45,849 bases of DNA from contig JAJZCJ010000002.1 in NCBI GenBank assembly GCA_021846145.1, forward strand, positions 1 to 45,849, read 5' to 3'. Made by a program: the position numbers and the translations under genes. Below the pieces are notes generated by a model. The model searched no databases. It worked only from the letters and a program-made list of their open reading frames with translations, and was not told where the DNA came from. This document shows positions 8,336-15,980 of the stretch, piece by piece. This stretch comes from Bacillota bacterium (GTDB lineage Bacteria; Bacillota; Bacilli; Alicyclobacillales; SLC66). Within the stretch, counting starts at the first letter, position 1, and each line of letters starts with the position of its first letter.

Positions 8336-10117
8336 ATGCCTGCAGTAGATGATCGATTTCAAATGGCACAGGAGATCTTAAAAAAATACTATGGTTATGA
8401 AGCGTTTCGATCGGGACAGGATGAGATTGTTCGCAGCGTGTTGGCAGGTCGAGACACAGTGGGTATCATGCCCACTGGTGGGGGCAAATCCATCTGTTAT
8501 CAAATACCTGCCCTGATTTTTTCACATCTGACGTTAGTGATTTCGCCGTTAATCTCACTGATGAAGGATCAAGTGGATGCATTAGATAATTTGGGGATAG
8601 CGGCTACCTACATCAATAGCACACTGACGTCATCGGAGCTAAAGGCACGCATGCGGCAAGTGGAGCAAGGCGCATACCACTTACTCTATGTTTCGCCCGA
8701 ACGCTTAGACTCGGCAGCGTTTCTTGCTTGGCTAAATCACCTGCAGCCCGATCATGTGGCAATTGATGAGGCGCATTGTCTGTCCCAATGGGGTCATGAC
8801 TTTCGACCTAGCTATCGCGCCATTGCACCACTTTTACAAAAATTTGACCATCGACCTGTTATCAGCGCATTGACAGCGACAGCCACACCGGAGGTGATGG
8901 AGGACATTATCCAAATTCTCGAAATGAGAGTTCCCAATGTGGTGGTTACGGGGTTTGATCGAGCGAATTTAACGTTTTCTGTAATTTCTGGTCAAGTAAA
9001 GAAAGATTTTGTATGGCAGTATTTAGCCGATCACCCCCAACAAGCGGGCATTATTTATGCTGCGACGCGCAAGGAAGTAGACGGGCTATATGAATTTTTA
9101 AAAAAGAAGCGGATTGCAGTCGGACGGTATCATGCAGGACTTAGTGATGCTGAACGAAGCAATCACCAAGAACAATTTTTATATGATGAAACGCGCATAA
9201 TGGTAGCCACCAATGCGTTTGGAATGGGTATTGACAAATCTAATATACGATTCGTGATTCACTATAACATGCCAAAAAACTTAGAATCATATTACCAAGA
9301 GGCGGGTCGTGCAGGGAGAGACGGGGACAAAGGGGAATGTATCTTGCTGTTTAGTCCTCAAGATGTGCAAACTCAGAAATTCTTGATCGAGCAATCTGCA
9401 AATAGTCGACAATCTGTAGAATACAGAAAGTTGCAGGGGATGATAGATTATTGTCGCACGACCAAGTGCTTGCGGGCTCATATGCTGCGCTATTTTGGCG
9501 AGAGTGCAGTGGAAAGCTGTGAAAACTGCAGCAATTGCAACCAAGCTTTTGATGTTCAGGATGTAACGATCCCGGCTCAACAAATTTTTTCTTGTGTGGT
9601 GCGTGTGAAAGAGCGATTTGGTGTAAAAATGATTGCGGGCGTTTTAAGAGGGTCGCAAGACAAACGTATTCTCGCGCTTGATCTTCATCAGTTACCCACT
9701 TATGGCGTAATGAGCAAGAAACCCGAGAAGGAAATTATGGGGCTTATTCACACATTAATTGCAGATGGTTATCTGAAGCTAACGGAAGGCAAATATCCGG
9801 TGGTTCAACTTCATTCCACTGCTGTTCCGATTCTTAAACAACAAGCCAAAGTGATGATAAAAATACAACAAAAAGCTTCAGCGGATCAAGTGGACAGCAC
9901 GTTGTTTGAACAACTTCGCGCTTGGCGCAAGGCCATTTCCTTGCGAGAAAAAATACCTCCTTATGTGATTTTCTCAGATCGCACGTTGCATGAACTAGCG
10001 TCGATTTGTCCGTTGAATCGTGAGGCATTGCTTGGTGTCAAAGGCATCGGTGAAATGAAACTGGAGAAATTCGGTCAGGATTTGCTAACGATTTGTCGAT
10101 CACATCATACAGGTTGA
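8336..10117 (+). CDS. recQ: ATP-dependent DNA helicase RecQ
   Basis: 593 residues from the ATG at 8336, nine bases after GGGGAG; a TTG three bases earlier is also possible. It is a superfamily-2 3'-5' helicase. Walker A is MPTGGGKS (K51) and the DEAH box is D144-H147 followed by CLSQWGHDFRPSY. The helicase C domain carries FGMGIDKSNIRFVIHYNMP and QEAGRAGRDG. A four-cysteine zinc motif (CLRAHMLRYFGE...CENCSNC), a winged-helix RQC domain and a C-terminal HRDC domain (LNREALLGVKGIGEMKLEKFG) complete the long RecQ form rather than the short RecS form. It acts in recombination repair and stalled-fork processing. It is followed 27 bases later by an unrelated chemoreceptor gene. Confidence 0.95.
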   Translation: MPAVDDRFQMAQEILKKYYGYEAFRSGQDEIVRSVLAGRDTVGIMPTGGGKSICYQIPALIFSHLTLVISPLISLMKDQVDALDNLGIAATYINSTLTSSELKARMRQVEQGAYHLLYVSPERLDSAAFLAWLNHLQPDHVAIDEAHCLSQWGHDFRPSYRAIAPLLQKFDHRPVISALTATATPEVMEDIIQILEMRVPNVVVTGFDRANLTFSVISGQVKKDFVWQYLADHPQQAGIIYAATRKEVDGLYEFLKKKRIAVGRYHAGLSDAERSNHQEQFLYDETRIMVATNAFGMGIDKSNIRFVIHYNMPKNLESYYQEAGRAGRDGDKGECILLFSPQDVQTQKFLIEQSANSRQSVEYRKLQGMIDYCRTTKCLRAHMLRYFGESAVESCENCSNCNQAFDVQDVTIPAQQIFSCVVRVKERFGVKMIAGVLRGSQDKRILALDLHQLPTYGVMSKKPEKEIMGLIHTLIADGYLKLTEGKYPVVQLHSTAVPILKQQAKVMIKIQQKASADQVDSTLFEQLRAWRKAISLREKIPPYVIFSDRTLHELASICPLNREALLGVKGIGEMKLEKFGQDLLTICRSHHTG

Positions 10118-10144
10118 TACGCATAAAAGAGGGGATGGCAAGTG

Positions 10145-11383
10145 ATGGGGGCGGAAGAAAAATATTTAGATTTATCAGGTAAATTTTTGACAGGAATTCC
10201 CGAAATGGATAAGGAACATCAACAACTTGTTAACCTGATTAACCGGATGTACTCTATTTTCAAAAATAAAGGCGAAGCATCAGAAGTTTTGAAGGTGCTT
10301 GAAGACTTATTGAAATATGGTGCCAATCATTTTGCGGATGAAGAAGCATTTATGGAGAGCACAGGGGTACAAAACCTTGAGGAACATAAGCAAATTCACA
10401 AAAACCTGATTCGCCAGGCGCTGGAAATTCGGGATAAGTTGAAAAGTGGAGAGTCAGGCGTTGGCATCGAGACATTTAAATTTTTACAAAATTGGTTAAT
10501 GGGACATATTGCCGGAGTAGATGTAAAGAATTACGGGGTTGCCAATGGGCAACAAGTAGTGAGTAGCGCGGGAGGATTTGATGCTGACTGGTTATTTCAT
10601 ACGATTGTTAATGTCTCATCGACAGATTCATTGGTTGCGTTAACTAATGAATCGGGGACAGTAACGCATATCAAAAAAGTTGCTCATTTTCCTTTTCCAA
10701 TCGACGTAGGGAGTGAAATGAGCCAGCCTCAATTTTCCGGCATGCTGTCGGCGAGAGCATGGAAAGAGCGGCGACTGATTCAACAGGATGGTAACCCGGA
10801 ATTGTTTGGATTTCCTTATCATGCCAGTGCAGAACCTATATTTGTACAAGGGGAATTCAAGGGGATTCTTTCTGTCGTGATGAAAGTGTCTCATGGTGAG
10901 GAATTAGCCAATGGCTTAGTGGGGTTAACTGATCAAGTCGGGATCATGGATACGTTGGCTCATGATTTGGCGAATGCAGGGACATCATTTGCCCAAAATG
11001 TAGATGCGATTGCATCTGCTGTCAATCAATTGAATGACAATGCAAAAGCGCTGGTACAGATCAATACGTTAGTGTCTGAAGTCGCGGCGCAAACTAATTT
11101 GCTGGGCTTAAATGCAGCAATCGAAGCGGCACGAGCGGGGGATCTCGGGCGTGGCTTTGGAGTGGTTGCAGATGAAATTCGTCGTCTTTCGCAAATGGTG
11201 AGGGATTCGTCCAAGCAAGTCAATAATAAGGTGAACGAGATTACGCAAGAGATTGAACACATCCAACTAGCAGTGCAAGATGGGATGGCGGCCAGTGAGG
11301 AACAAGCGGCACAACTTGAAGAATTATCTGCAACTGTTACACATGTTCATGACACAACGGAAGAACTCCGCAAGCTCATCTAA
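10145..11383 (+). CDS. Soluble hemerythrin-domain methyl-accepting chemotaxis-type protein
   Basis: 412 residues from the ATG at 10145; a GTG at 10142 is also spaced for the GAGGGG site. Residues 10-130 are a bacteriohemerythrin with every iron ligand of the family, numbering from the GTG: H26, H63, E67, H82, H86, H122 and D127. Residues about 140-265 are a small sensor-like region without recognised motifs. Residues 270-413 are a short methyl-accepting signalling hairpin whose tip is [31 protein letters not shown]. There is no signal peptide or membrane helix, so it is cytoplasmic. It probably senses O2 (or NO) through the di-iron site and signals to CheA. It may be co-transcribed with recQ but is functionally unrelated. 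Confidence 0.9.
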   Translation: MGAEEKYLDLSGKFLTGIPEMDKEHQQLVNLINRMYSIFKNKGEASEVLKVLEDLLKYGANHFADEEAFMESTGVQNLEEHKQIHKNLIRQALEIRDKLKSGESGVGIETFKFLQNWLMGHIAGVDVKNYGVANGQQVVSSAGGFDADWLFHTIVNVSSTDSLVALTNESGTVTHIKKVAHFPFPIDVGSEMSQPQFSGMLSARAWKERRLIQQDGNPELFGFPYHASAEPIFVQGEFKGILSVVMKVSHGEELANGLVGLTDQVGIMDTLAHDLANAGTSFAQNVDAIASAVNQLNDNAKALVQINTLVSEVAAQTNLLGLNAAIEAARAGDLGRGFGVVADEIRRLSQMVRDSSKQVNNKVNEITQEIEHIQLAVQDGMAASEEQAAQLEELSATVTHVHDTTEELRKLI

Positions 11384-11412
11384 TGTATTAACTAAACATG
11401 AGATTATTTTAC

Positions 11413-11441
11413 TTGACATTCAACGTCTTCTGAATAATACT
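11413..11441 (+). promoter_or_regulatory. Candidate promoter of the dha operon
   Basis: A perfect TTGACA (11413-11418) is followed by TAATAC after 16 bases or AATACT after 17 bases. It lies 30 bases after the chemoreceptor stop and about 130 bases before dhaK, placing an intrinsic terminator inside the transcribed leader. Confidence 0.55.
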
Positions 11442-11472
11442 AATTAAAAGTTAATTTGCGATCAAATCGGAG

Positions 11473-11514
11473 AACCGCAGAACTCTTAAATTTTAGGGTT
11501 GTTGCGGTTTTTTT
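11473..11514 (+). terminator. Intrinsic terminator, possibly a dhaK leader attenuator
   Basis: Outer stem AACCGCA (11473-11479) / TGCGGTT (11503-11509), inner stem AACTC / GGGTT, and a run of seven T (11508-11514). It may simply end the chemoreceptor transcript. Because a TTGACA promoter lies between that gene and the hairpin, it may instead control read-through into dhaK. Confidence 0.8.
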
Positions 11515-11571
11515 CCTATTTAGGCGATTTGACGCTCCTTGACTAAACCAATTTTAGGGAGGAATTATTCA

Positions 11572-12567
11572 ATGAAGAAGCTTGTAAATGATGTAGATAA
11601 TTATGTAAATGAGATGCTAAATGGGTTAACGGCCGCCATACCCAGTCTTATCAGAGTGGAAGGCACACAGGTGATTGTGCGCAGCACTTTGTCGGCAAAG
11701 GTAGGGTTGGTCAGTGGTGGCGGTAGTGGACACGAACCTGCTCATGCTGGCTTTGTGGGAAAAGGAATGCTGGACGGTGCAGTGGCTGGCGAAGTATTTA
11801 CTTCACCGACACCTGATCAGGTATTGGAGGCCATTAAGACGGTGAATCAGGGAAAAGGCGTGCTGCTAATCATTAAAAATTACACAGGGGATGTAATGAA
11901 TTTTGAAATGGCTGCAGATATGGCACGTGCACAGGGAATTGAGGTCGAACAGGTGGTGGTAGGTGACGATGTAGCTGTGGAAAACAGCACGTACACTGTC
12001 GGACGGCGTGGAATCGCGGGAACCGTATTTGTCCATAAAGCTGCTGGTGCTGCGGCAGAGGCAGGGTTGTCCTTAAAAGAAGTTCAACGGGTGGCCGCGA
12101 AAGTAGTGGAGAATGTTAGGAGTATGGGGATGGCACTTCACCCGTGTACTGTGCCTGCAAATGGTAAACCGAGTTTTGATTTGACGGAAACTGAAGTTGA
12201 AGTTGGCATTGGCATTCATGGAGAGCCGGGAATAGAACGGATACAACTGCAATCCTCCACGGAGACGGTGGATTATTTGTTGGACAAAATTTTCGCAGAT
12301 ATGCCGTTAGAAGCTGGCGCGGAGGTGGCCATAATGGTCAACGGTATGGGTGCCACTCCACTCAGTGAGCTTTTCATTGCCAACCTTCATGTTGCTGAGG
12401 TAGCAAAGGCAAAAAGTCTGAAGGTACACAAGACATTGGTGGGTGAGTTCATGACTTCTTTGGAAATGTCAGGGTTTTCACTGTCCGTGCTTAAGTTGGA
12501 TGATGAATTGAAAACATATCTTGATGCTCCGACTTCTGCACCTGCATGGCCGCATATGGAAGGGTGA
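11572..12567 (+). CDS. dhaK: PTS-dependent dihydroxyacetone kinase, substrate-binding subunit DhaK
   Basis: 331 residues from the ATG at 11572, nine bases after AGGGAGG; an earlier in-frame start at 11539 has no ribosome binding site. The family motif SGGGSGHEPAHAGFVG is present. H216 in GIHGEPGIER is the histidine that binds dihydroxyacetone covalently as a hemiaminal (E. coli H218). DhaK presents the substrate to the ADP-carrying DhaL subunit; together they make dihydroxyacetone phosphate. It is the first gene of dhaK-dhaL-dhaM-HPr-EI. The absence of a fused ATP-binding DhaL domain separates it from the single-chain ATP-dependent kinases. Confidence 0.95.
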   Translation: MKKLVNDVDNYVNEMLNGLTAAIPSLIRVEGTQVIVRSTLSAKVGLVSGGGSGHEPAHAGFVGKGMLDGAVAGEVFTSPTPDQVLEAIKTVNQGKGVLLIIKNYTGDVMNFEMAADMARAQGIEVEQVVVGDDVAVENSTYTVGRRGIAGTVFVHKAAGAAAEAGLSLKEVQRVAAKVVENVRSMGMALHPCTVPANGKPSFDLTETEVEVGIGIHGEPGIERIQLQSSTETVDYLLDKIFADMPLEAGAEVAIMVNGMGATPLSELFIANLHVAEVAKAKSLKVHKTLVGEFMTSLEMSGFSLSVLKLDDELKTYLDAPTSAPAWPHMEG

Positions 12568-12572
12568 TTCAA

Positions 12573-13226
12573 ATGGGATTTGGCCTCCAACAGTTTTTTG
12601 ACTTTATCAGCGATTTTGCAGAAAGGGTAGATCTCCTTAAAGACACGCTTAATGACTTAGACAATCGAATTGGCGACGGGGATCACGGCACCAACATGGC
12701 AAGGGGTTTCAAAGTGGCTAATCAGCAGCTGCTGGCGCAGTTGCCTACTGATCTGGGAAGCGCTTGCAGCACGGTGGCGATGGCACTGCTCGGGAATGTG
12801 GGTGGTGCTTCAGGCCCGTTGTATGGGACGGTATTTTTGAAACTTGGCGGTGTATTGAAGAATTTTAAAACGGTGGAAGACGAAGTGTTGTTGGAAGGGC
12901 TCCTATCTGCAAAAAGCGGAATTATGGAGCGTGGAAAGGCGCAATTGGGCGATAAAACGATGTTGGATGTCTGGGAACCTGCAACCGTATTTCTGCAAAC
13001 ACATCCGGAGACTGGGGCTTTCCAACAGGTAGTTTCAATCGTTCGTGAAGCAGCACTTGACACGCGGGACAAGGTGGCGAAAAAGGGCAGGGCTGCCTAT
13101 TTGGGTGCACGCAGCGCTGGAACTTGTGATCCAGGCAGCGTATCAAGCGGCTTGTTTTTTGAAGTACTAGCAAACGTTCATGAGGGAGGGGTGGAGGCTG
13201 TACCATGGGCAACGTTAGTCTTGTAA
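12573..13226 (+). CDS. dhaL: Dihydroxyacetone kinase ADP-binding subunit DhaL
   Basis: 217 residues from the ATG at 12573, which follows GGAAGGG by about nine bases; an in-frame ATG at 12546 inside dhaK is not preferred. The DNRIGDGDHGTNM motif supplies the Asp residues that hold two Mg ions and ADP. GNVGGASGPLYG and SAGTCDPGS are further nucleotide-binding loops of the family. In the PTS-type enzyme the ADP is never exchanged but is rephosphorylated in place by DhaM. It begins 5 bases after the dhaK stop and overlaps dhaM by 22 bases. Confidence 0.94.
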   Translation: MGFGLQQFFDFISDFAERVDLLKDTLNDLDNRIGDGDHGTNMARGFKVANQQLLAQLPTDLGSACSTVAMALLGNVGGASGPLYGTVFLKLGGVLKNFKTVEDEVLLEGLLSAKSGIMERGKAQLGDKTMLDVWEPATVFLQTHPETGAFQQVVSIVREAALDTRDKVAKKGRAAYLGARSAGTCDPGSVSSGLFFEVLANVHEGGVEAVPWATLVL

Positions 13227-13606
13227 TTGTGTCTCATAGCCGTAAATTGGCAGAAGGGCTTGTACAGATAGCCGCCCAGATGGCTGGAAGTACCGTTCAC
13301 ATCGTTGCAGCTGCAGGTTTGGCGGAAGAACTGGGCACGTCTGCAACGGCGATTGTCAATGAACTTCAGGAATGTCCTGAGGATAGCCCTATCTTGTTGT
13401 TCTTTGATCTAGGCAGTGCCTATATGAATTGCCAGATGGCGTTAGAACTTGCTCCGCCATCAGTTCGTCATCGCGCTGCGATTGTGGATGCGCCGCTCGT
13501 GGAAGGTATCATCTCCGCTGCAGTTGCGGCCAGTATGGGGCAATCGCAAGCAGATGTGATAGCTGCCGCGCAAGAGGCCTATCAAATTAGAAAAGTATCT
13601 GATTGA
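13205..13606 (+). CDS. dhaM: Dihydroxyacetone kinase phosphotransfer subunit DhaM (EIIA-mannose-like)
   Basis: 133 residues, only the EIIA-like domain. The strand VSLVIVSHSRKLAEG carries the phosphorylated histidine (H11), and LFFDLGSAYMN and AAIVDAPLVEG are conserved family segments. It takes phosphate from HPr and rephosphorylates ADP on DhaL. In E. coli DhaM is fused to HPr and enzyme I domains; here those are separate genes immediately downstream, as is usual in Gram-positive bacteria. The start overlaps the end of dhaL. Confidence 0.92.
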   Translation: MGNVSLVIVSHSRKLAEGLVQIAAQMAGSTVHIVAAAGLAEELGTSATAIVNELQECPEDSPILLFFDLGSAYMNCQMALELAPPSVRHRAAIVDAPLVEGIISAAVAASMGQSQADVIAAAQEAYQIRKVSD

Positions 13607-13616
13607 GGGCGAGAAA

Positions 13617-13877
13617 ATGATTAAGAAAACGCTGATAGTGAAATTGGAAGAAGGATTACACGCTCGCCCTGCATCGGTGTTAGTGAAAACAGCATCTGCA
13701 TTTCAAAGCGATATTAGGGTGGGGAAAGGTGAAAAACTGACAAATGCCAAGAGTATTTTGGGTGTGCTATCGCTGGCGATTGCACGCGGACAAGAGGTGA
13801 ATCTTGTAGTAGAAGGCCCCGATGAAGAGGCAGCGGTATCTGCATTAGAGAAAATCATCACAGAAAGGGAGGTTTAA
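13617..13877 (+). CDS. HPr-family phosphocarrier protein
   Basis: 86 residues. GLHARPAS holds the phosphorylated His15, and TNAKSILGVLSL holds Ser46, the site modified by HPr kinase in Bacillota. Because Ser46 and its surroundings are kept, this could be either the cell's general ptsH or a copy dedicated to dihydroxyacetone. Its position between dhaM (10 bases before) and enzyme I (3 bases after) shows it serves the DhaKLM relay. Confidence 0.93.
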   Translation: MIKKTLIVKLEEGLHARPASVLVKTASAFQSDIRVGKGEKLTNAKSILGVLSLAIARGQEVNLVVEGPDEEAAVSALEKIITEREV

Positions 13878-13880
13878 TTA

Positions 13881-15605
13881 ATGGCGAGCCTCTCGTTTTC
13901 AGGGATTGCAGCTTCTCCAGGAATTGCGGTGGGTAAGGTAAGGGTCTTTGTTAAACGGGACGATCACGTGACGGTTCGTCATGACGTGGATGTAGCCGAT
14001 GAACAAAATCGATTTAAGTCAGCCGTGGCAGCGTCATTGCGCGAATTAGAGCAGGTTTTCAGTGAGGCTAAAGCGAGACTCGGGGAAAAAAATGCGCAAA
14101 TTTTTGAGGCTCATCAATTGGTTTTGCAAGACCCAGAATTTTTTGACGCGGTAATGGGTCAAATACAGTCAGACGTGGTAAATGCTGAAGCGGCATTGCA
14201 GGCTGTGACGCAGCAATTGGTGGCGATTTTTGGAGCCATGGACAACGAATATATCAGCCAACGTGCTGCCGATATCCGTGATGTGAGTGATCGGGTGCTT
14301 GCACATTTACTGGAAAGTGAATTCGGAACAGAAGTGATATCTCCTGAGGAACCGGTGATTCTGGTAGCCCATGATTTGGCACCTTCTGATACGTTGCAAA
14401 TAAATTCAGAGCACGTTCTTGCATTTGTTACAGAAGTTGGCGGGCGCACGTCTCATACCGCAATTATTTCTCGATCCATCGGCCTGCCTGCGGTGGTGGG
14501 GTTGAAGGATGCTATTGTGCATGTGCAAGATAGTACACAGGTGATTGTAGATGGTATAGATGGCAAATTGATTGTTAACCCCACGAACGAAGAGATTTCA
14601 AACTATGAACAAAAAAGAAAACATTTCATACAACATAAAGCAACCTTGGAAGCGCTTTTAGGTTTACCCACCACCACTATTGATGGAGTCACCGTAGAGT
14701 TGGGGGCAAATATCAGTACCCCCGATGACATACTTGGCGTCATTGACAATGGGGCGGAGGGAATCGGCTTATTTCGCACAGAATTTCTTTACATGAATCG
14801 TAATTTTGAGCCTAGTGAAGAGGATCAGTTTGAAGCCTATAAATCAGTGGTGTCAGCGATGGACGGAAAACCAGTTATTATCCGTACGTTGGACATCGGT
14901 GGGGATAAACAAGTGCCCTACTTGGGTCTGCCTTTAGAAATTAACCCATTTTTAGGATATAGAGCTATTCGTCTCTGCCTTGATCGGACAGACTTGTTTG
15001 AAACTCAGCTTCGTGCCATTGTCAGAGCCAGTCACTATGGCAACCTGAAGATCATGTACCCGATGATTGCTACTTTGGCTGAAGTGAGGCAGGCTAATCA
15101 AATTCTTGAGCATGTGAAAGAGCAGTTGCGTGCGGAAAATATACCGTTTGATCCTGACATTGAAGTGGGGATAATGGTGGAAATTCCCGCAGCCGCCATT
15201 GCGGCAAATGTGTTGGCTAAGGAAGTGGACTTTTTTTCGATCGGGACGAACGACCTGATTCAGTACACGATGGCTTGCGACAGGTTGAACGAAAAAATTG
15301 CCTATCTGTATCAGCCTTACCATCCTGCACTGTTGCGCTTACTGAAGTGGGTTATTGATGCTGCACATGCGCAAGGGAAGTGGGTGGGCATGTGTGGCGA
15401 ACTGGCTGGTGACCCGATTGCGATCCCGATTCTGTTAGGTATGGGACTGGACGAGTTTAGCATGAGTTCCTCATCGGTTTTGCCTACCCGTGAACTCATA
15501 CGTAGTTTGTCCAGCGATCGTATGAGAAATTTGGCAGTACAAGTTTTAGAACTTGATGATCAAGAACAGGTAAAAGCTTTGGTGGAAAAGAGCATTAATC
15601 AGTAA
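13881..15605 (+). CDS. ptsI: PTS enzyme I (PEP-protein phosphotransferase)
   Basis: 574 residues, full length for enzyme I. The N-terminal HPr-binding and phosphohistidine domains include GGRTSHTAIISRSIGLPAVVG, with the active His192. The C-terminal PEP barrel shows GIGLFRTEFLYM, IRTLDIGGDKQVPY, MVEIPAAA, FFSIGTNDLIQYTMACDR and the conserved cysteine segment GMCGELAGDP. It autophosphorylates on PEP and passes phosphate to HPr and then DhaM. It is the last gene of the dha operon. If no other ptsI exists in the genome, this operon also holds the general PTS enzymes. Confidence 0.95.
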   Translation: MASLSFSGIAASPGIAVGKVRVFVKRDDHVTVRHDVDVADEQNRFKSAVAASLRELEQVFSEAKARLGEKNAQIFEAHQLVLQDPEFFDAVMGQIQSDVVNAEAALQAVTQQLVAIFGAMDNEYISQRAADIRDVSDRVLAHLLESEFGTEVISPEEPVILVAHDLAPSDTLQINSEHVLAFVTEVGGRTSHTAIISRSIGLPAVVGLKDAIVHVQDSTQVIVDGIDGKLIVNPTNEEISNYEQKRKHFIQHKATLEALLGLPTTTIDGVTVELGANISTPDDILGVIDNGAEGIGLFRTEFLYMNRNFEPSEEDQFEAYKSVVSAMDGKPVIIRTLDIGGDKQVPYLGLPLEINPFLGYRAIRLCLDRTDLFETQLRAIVRASHYGNLKIMYPMIATLAEVRQANQILEHVKEQLRAENIPFDPDIEVGIMVEIPAAAIAANVLAKEVDFFSIGTNDLIQYTMACDRLNEKIAYLYQPYHPALLRLLKWVIDAAHAQGKWVGMCGELAGDPIAIPILLGMGLDEFSMSSSSVLPTRELIRSLSSDRMRNLAVQVLELDDQEQVKALVEKSINQ

Positions 15606-15662
15606 GAATCAAGTATCATCTGTGACGAAATAGGGGAAACCAAGACAAGGGGAGGGATCAGC

Positions 15663-15851
15663 ATGGCCAATCAGCATACGATGAACCATAACGAAGCATT
15701 TACGTTTCGTGGTGCAGCCCTTGACAATCCTCATTTTGAGGAGATTATCAAGGAGAGGGACATGTTATTTGACAATGTCAAACTTGTCACTATCCCTTGG
15801 CTACAATACCACCGCGCGAATGTTCCGCACTTAGCCCGTCATTCAAACTAA
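15663..15851 (+). CDS. Small hypothetical protein, 62 residues
   Basis: The ORF has a very strong ribosome binding site (AGGGGAGGG, six bases before the ATG). I do not recognise the family. The product is histidine- and asparagine-rich at the start (MANQHTMNHNEAFTF), has a central acidic helix (HFEEIIKERDML), and ends in PWLQYHRANVPHLARHSN. There is no signal peptide, membrane helix or cysteine. It lies 57 bases after enzyme I and is followed by a possible promoter and a hairpin leading into the aspartate decarboxylase gene. It may belong to either transcript. Confidence 0.55.
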   Translation: MANQHTMNHNEAFTFRGAALDNPHFEEIIKERDMLFDNVKLVTIPWLQYHRANVPHLARHSN

Positions 15852-15919
15852 CCATTTTTTGACGGGGTTTGGGATTCGTTAGTATCGCCGTAGACACATG
15901 TTGTATTCACACCCGCAAT

Positions 15920-15958
15920 AGGGTTGGTTCCGCCTGTATAAGGTAGGCCAACCCTTTT
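15920..15958 (+). terminator. Hairpin/terminator in front of aspartate 4-decarboxylase
   Basis: The perfect arms AGGGTTGG (15920-15927) and CCAACCCT (15948-15955), with a partly paired interior (CCT/AGG), are followed by TTT. The structure ends about 25 bases before the decarboxylase start. The segment ACCC (15911-15914) could alternatively pair with GGGT (15921-15924), which would open the stem. It is either the terminator of the upstream operon or a leader attenuator. Confidence 0.65.
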
Positions 15959-15980
15959 CCCACCATTTGGAGCAGAATGG

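Noticed and set aside
11521..11560. TTGACG/TTGACT boxes directly before dhaK as its promoter
   Set aside because: No acceptable -10 box at the right distance, and transcription would begin at or after the ribosome binding site.
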